From: Gammaproteobacteria bacterium
GTDB lineage: Bacteria; Pseudomonadota; Gammaproteobacteria; Steroidobacterales; Steroidobacteraceae
DNA: 50,263 nt
Assembly (NCBI GenBank): GCA_003134045.1
Contig: PLAH01000115.1
Span: 295 to 50,557 of the forward strand
Direction of reading: 5' to 3'
Shown: positions 48,813-50,263 of the stretch, one piece after another
Numbering within the stretch: the stretch's first letter is position 1
Layout: each line of letters begins with the position of its first letter
Notes under the pieces: generated by a model
Databases searched by the model: none
Seen by the model: only the letters and a program-made list of their open reading frames with translations
Told to the model about the DNA's origin: nothing
Made by a program: the position numbers and the translations under genes

Positions 48813-50263
48813 CTATCGCTGCCAGAGAATGTGCGGGACTTCCAATGGCACCTGGACACCCGGGCAAGTTGGCACGATGCGTGCGGTATAATCGGCGGCC
48901 GCACGAATCGCCGGGACGCTTGCGGCATACAGATCCATCCCGGAACTGCCCGGGTGACCGATTGGAGTCATCTCCTGGCGAAAGGCTTGGCCGTCGCCCA
49001 GCGGCTCCGCGTACAGCTCCACGCGCAGCGAGCGCGCGTCCAACGCACCACGTCCGACTTCCACGGTGAAGTGATGCCGATCGCCGCGCGTATCGATCTC
49101 GACACCACCGAAGTGCAACGCCGGCCAACCGAGCTCGATCGCCCGCCGCCAAGCACTCATCTGCCGGCCCAGCGCGCCGCCATCCTGCGCTCGCCGGCGG
49201 TAGGACGCCGCGGCGGGCAGGTAGCACTTCTCGACATACTCACGCACGCTGCGATTGGCGGAATAAATCGGCGTCAGGCTCGCCATGCTCTCTCGCACCC
49301 GCGCCACCCAGGCCCGCGGGATGTTGCTGGCATCGCGTGAATAGAACTCGGGGATCACCTGTTTTTCCAACAATTCATAGAGTTGCGAGGCTTCGACGGC
49401 ATCCCGCTGCGGATCCTCGCCGTGTTCCAGGCCATCCCCCAACGCCCATCCCACGCTGGGCGCATAGGCTTCGGCCCACCAGCCATCCAGTTCCGATAAA
49501 TTGAGTCCACCGTTGACGAGCACCTTCATGCCGCTGGTTCCGCACGCCTCCCACGGCCGCCGCGGGGTGTTGAGCCACACATCGACGCCCTCGACCAGCC
49601 GTTCAGTCAGCGACACATCGTAGTCGCTCAAGAAAATTGCGTGAGGCCGTACATCGTAGCGACGGACGAAGCGTACCCACTCGCGAATCAACACCTGGCC
49701 GGCAAGGTCATCGGGATGAGCCTTGCCGGCGAGTATGAGCTGAATCGGCCGCTCAGAATCGGTCAGCAGGCGAGCCAAGCGCTCCGGGTCGCCCAACAGC
49801 AGATTCGGACGCTTATAGGTCGCGAACCTGCGCGCGAAGCCCAGCGTCAGGATGTCGGGGCTGAACAGGTGCTTCGCGCCTTCGACCTCCTCGGCGGTGC
49901 CCCCCGACACGGCGAGTTGCCTCGACAGCCGCTCGCGGGCATACTCGACCAGCGATTTGCGCGCGGCCGTTCGGCAATGCCAGATCGCGGTGTCGGTAGC
50001 ACCACGGATACGCTCGCCAACCGAATCGAGGGTGCCCAGCCAACGATCCTTTCCGCAGTAGCCGGTCCATAGTTCATCGGCCGCCGGACTGTCCCAGCTT
50101 GGGGTGTGAACTCCGTTGGTCACGTGGCTGATGGGCACCTCCAGGGCCGGCCAGCGGGGGAAGAGCGGCAGAAAAATCCGGCGGCTTACCTCGCCATGCA
50201 AGCGGCTCACCCCGTTGATCGTGGCGCAGCCGCGTACCGCCAGATAGGCCATGTTGAAGGGTT
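48813..50263 (-). CDS. Alpha-glucan (glycogen) phosphorylase, C-terminal part (cut by window edge)
   Basis: About 483 codons are present; the N-terminal part lies to the right of the window. GT35 motifs are HVTNGVHTPSW, FARRFATYKRPNLLL, LAGKAHPDD, LNTPRRPWEACGTSGMK (the Lys is the PLP site) and NGGLNLSELDGWW. The form resembles the AlgP/MalP-like long family rather than the E. coli GlgP branch. It yields glucose-1-phosphate from glycogen. The frame is open to the edge (reading PFNMAYLAVRG), so it is not an independent start at 50252. Confidence 0.93.
   Translation of the reverse strand, partial: PFNMAYLAVRGCATINGVSRLHGEVSRRIFLPLFPRWPALEVPISHVTNGVHTPSWDSPAADELWTGYCGKDRWLGTLDSVGERIRGATDTAIWHCRTAARKSLVEYARERLSRQLAVSGGTAEEVEGAKHLFSPDILTLGFARRFATYKRPNLLLGDPERLARLLTDSERPIQLILAGKAHPDDLAGQVLIREWVRFVRRYDVRPHAIFLSDYDVSLTERLVEGVDVWLNTPRRPWEACGTSGMKVLVNGGLNLSELDGWWAEAYAPSVGWALGDGLEHGEDPQRDAVEASQLYELLEKQVIPEFYSRDASNIPRAWVARVRESMASLTPIYSANRSVREYVEKCYLPAAASYRRRAQDGGALGRQMSAWRRAIELGWPALHFGGVEIDTRGDRHHFTVEVGRGALDARSLRVELYAEPLGDGQAFRQEMTPIGHPGSSGMDLYAASVPAIRAAADYTARIVPTCPGVQVPLEVPHILWQR

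Noticed and set aside
1..50263. tRNA, rRNA or prophage genes
   Set aside because: None could be recognised on either strand.

Overview
The window is GC-rich and tightly packed, with ATGA, GTGA and TGATG overlaps throughout. It looks like the chromosome of a respiratory, high-GC proteobacterium, probably a gammaproteobacterium. That placement is inferred from gene content: an Isp-type [NiFe] hydrogenase, HypX, OmcA/MtrC-like and NapC-like cytochromes, and universal-stress/BON genes. No rRNA, tRNA, CRISPR array or transposase was seen.

Left part (1-22.9 kb): electron transfer and hydrogen metabolism. Two tandem outer-membrane lipoprotein decaheme cytochromes of the OmcA/MtrC type (the first cut by the window edge) carry collagen-like Gly-X-Y spacers after the lipid anchor. 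They are divergent from a NapC/NirT-type tetraheme quinol dehydrogenase. Next on the minus strand is a hydrogenase operon: maturation protease, HupH-like chaperone, small subunit, Isp1 (cytochrome b), Isp2 (HdrD-like Fe-S protein), large subunit, and a B12-binding radical SAM protein. Divergent from it is a complete maturation operon, hypA-B-C-D-X-F-E, followed by a CPA1 Na+/H+ antiporter, a small cytochrome c, a quinone reductase and an unknown exported protein. The same 20-bp palindrome lies about 130 bp before the start codon of both the intact decaheme gene and hypA, which suggests common control of H2 oxidation and extracellular electron transfer.

Middle (23-35 kb): a minus-strand pair encodes a pyruvate-phosphate-dikinase-like protein without the PEP/pyruvate domain and a large partner with a PhoU/DUF47-like C-terminus. 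Divergent from them is a nine-gene V/A-type ATPase operon in the order G/H, C, I, K, F, E, A, B, D, then a flavin reductase-like gene.

Right part (35-50 kb): genes typical of energy-stress or low-oxygen islands. These are a periplasmic molybdenum aldehyde oxidoreductase (paoA-C-B order), the phosphotransacylase pduL with a 44-aa membrane peptide, a CHAD protein, an MFS exporter, a GH15 glucoamylase, a SYLF lipid-binding protein, a BON-USP-BON operon and an alpha-glucan phosphorylase cut by the right edge.

The most unusual observation is in the pao-pduL operon. It begins with the promoter block, leader and first ten codons of the BON gene at 48.6 kb. Just before pduL it also carries the first codons of the universal stress gene that follows that BON gene. 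The operon therefore looks as if it was built on the scaffold of a duplicated BON-USP operon.
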